DNA from: Clostridia bacterium
GTDB taxonomy: Bacteria; Bacillota; Clostridia; Peptostreptococcales; Anaerovoracaceae
DNA length: 5,021 nucleotides
Direction: 5' to 3'
Assembly (NCBI GenBank): GCA_024682015.1
Contig: JAIKZT010000146.1
Span: forward strand, 1 to 5,021
The first letter of the stretch is position 1, and each line of letters starts with the position of its first letter. The notes below the pieces were generated by a model that saw only the letters and a program-made list of their open reading frames with translations, was not told the origin of the DNA and ran no database searches. This document shows, piece by piece, positions 4,829-5,021 of the stretch. Both the position numbers and the translations under genes were made by a program.

Positions 4829-5021
4829 TTATTTCTGATATTTGTCCATCTGCTCCAGATAGTTGAGGATGACCTGCACCGCTCCGTCGGAGCCCACGTT
4901 GTCGGCCCAGATGCAGAGGTGATAGTTGCTGATCATGCCCCAGCGGCGTCCGGTGTAGTGCTCGTAGTATTTCTGGCGGTGCTTGTCGATGTCCTTGATG
5001 TATTTTTCCATCTGGGCGTCG
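4829..5021 (-). CDS. Cytidylate-kinase-like family protein, C-terminal fragment
   Basis: Only the last 63 residues are in the window. The frame is open through the right edge: codons for Asp-Ala-Gln precede the first Met (5011), so that Met is probably internal and the gene continues beyond 5021. The segment DKHRQKYYEHYTGRRWG followed by SNYHLCIWADNVGSDGAVQVILNYL matches the typical C-terminus of the Cytidylate_kin2 family: a basic 'D-x-x-R-x-x-Y-Y-x-x-Y-T/S-G-x-x-W-G' lid-type segment, then a strand and final helix. These are P-loop nucleoside-monophosphate-kinase-like proteins, common in Bacillota and mostly of unproven substrate. The P-loop would lie outside the window. The gene ends in TAA at 4829-4831 and is followed by a probable terminator. 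Confidence 0.72.
   Translation of the reverse strand, partial: DAQMEKYIKDIDKHRQKYYEHYTGRRWGMISNYHLCIWADNVGSDGAVQVILNYLEQMDKYQK

Overview
The window is GC-rich with G/C-ending codons. It carries a copper-responsive csoR-copA operon on the + strand that converges on an unrelated minus-strand block. The protein styles point to a GC-rich member of the Bacillota (Clostridia or Negativicutes): a CsoR with a Cys-rich N-terminus, a CopA with a CopZ-like C-terminal domain, a leaderless C39-like peptidase and a cytidylate-kinase-like protein. This placement is an inference from protein character, not from a database match.

Layout. Bases 1-140 may hold the 3' end of an unidentified + strand gene. Bases 148-226 form a compact regulatory region: a near-consensus promoter (TTGACA, 17 bp, TATAAC) with two almost identical CsoR-type operators (ATACCC-N5-GGGTAT). 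One operator sits inside the promoter and the other just downstream of the likely transcription start. csoR (227-541) is followed after 9 bp by copA (551-3181). copA encodes a complete P1B-type Cu(I)-ATPase with an N-terminal and a C-terminal heavy-metal-associated (HMA) domain. The C-terminal HMA domain begins at an in-frame ATG (2972) with a strong Shine-Dalgarno sequence at ideal spacing, so the last 69 residues could also be made as a free CopZ-type copper chaperone. The linker before it is AT-richer and holds a terminator-like hairpin.

The copA stop codon lies in the first copy of a perfect 28-bp sequence repeated twice with a 30-bp period and containing a small inverted repeat. A strong bidirectional terminator (3241-3268) follows and serves the convergent minus-strand gene. 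That gene (4737 to 3304) encodes a 477-residue C39-like cysteine peptidase with a recognisable Gln/Cys/His/Asp set and no signal peptide. Upstream of it on the same strand, past a probable terminator, is the C-terminal part of a cytidylate-kinase-like protein that runs off the right edge.

Working model: rising Cu(I) binds CsoR (Cys49/His74/Cys78) and releases it from both operators. csoR and copA are then transcribed together, and CopA pumps Cu(I) out, fed by its own HMA domains and possibly by a separately translated CopZ. The minus-strand genes have no evident functional link to copper. Most of the window is a well-known type of system; the least ordinary parts are the copA/copZ junction and the repeat pair at the copA stop codon.
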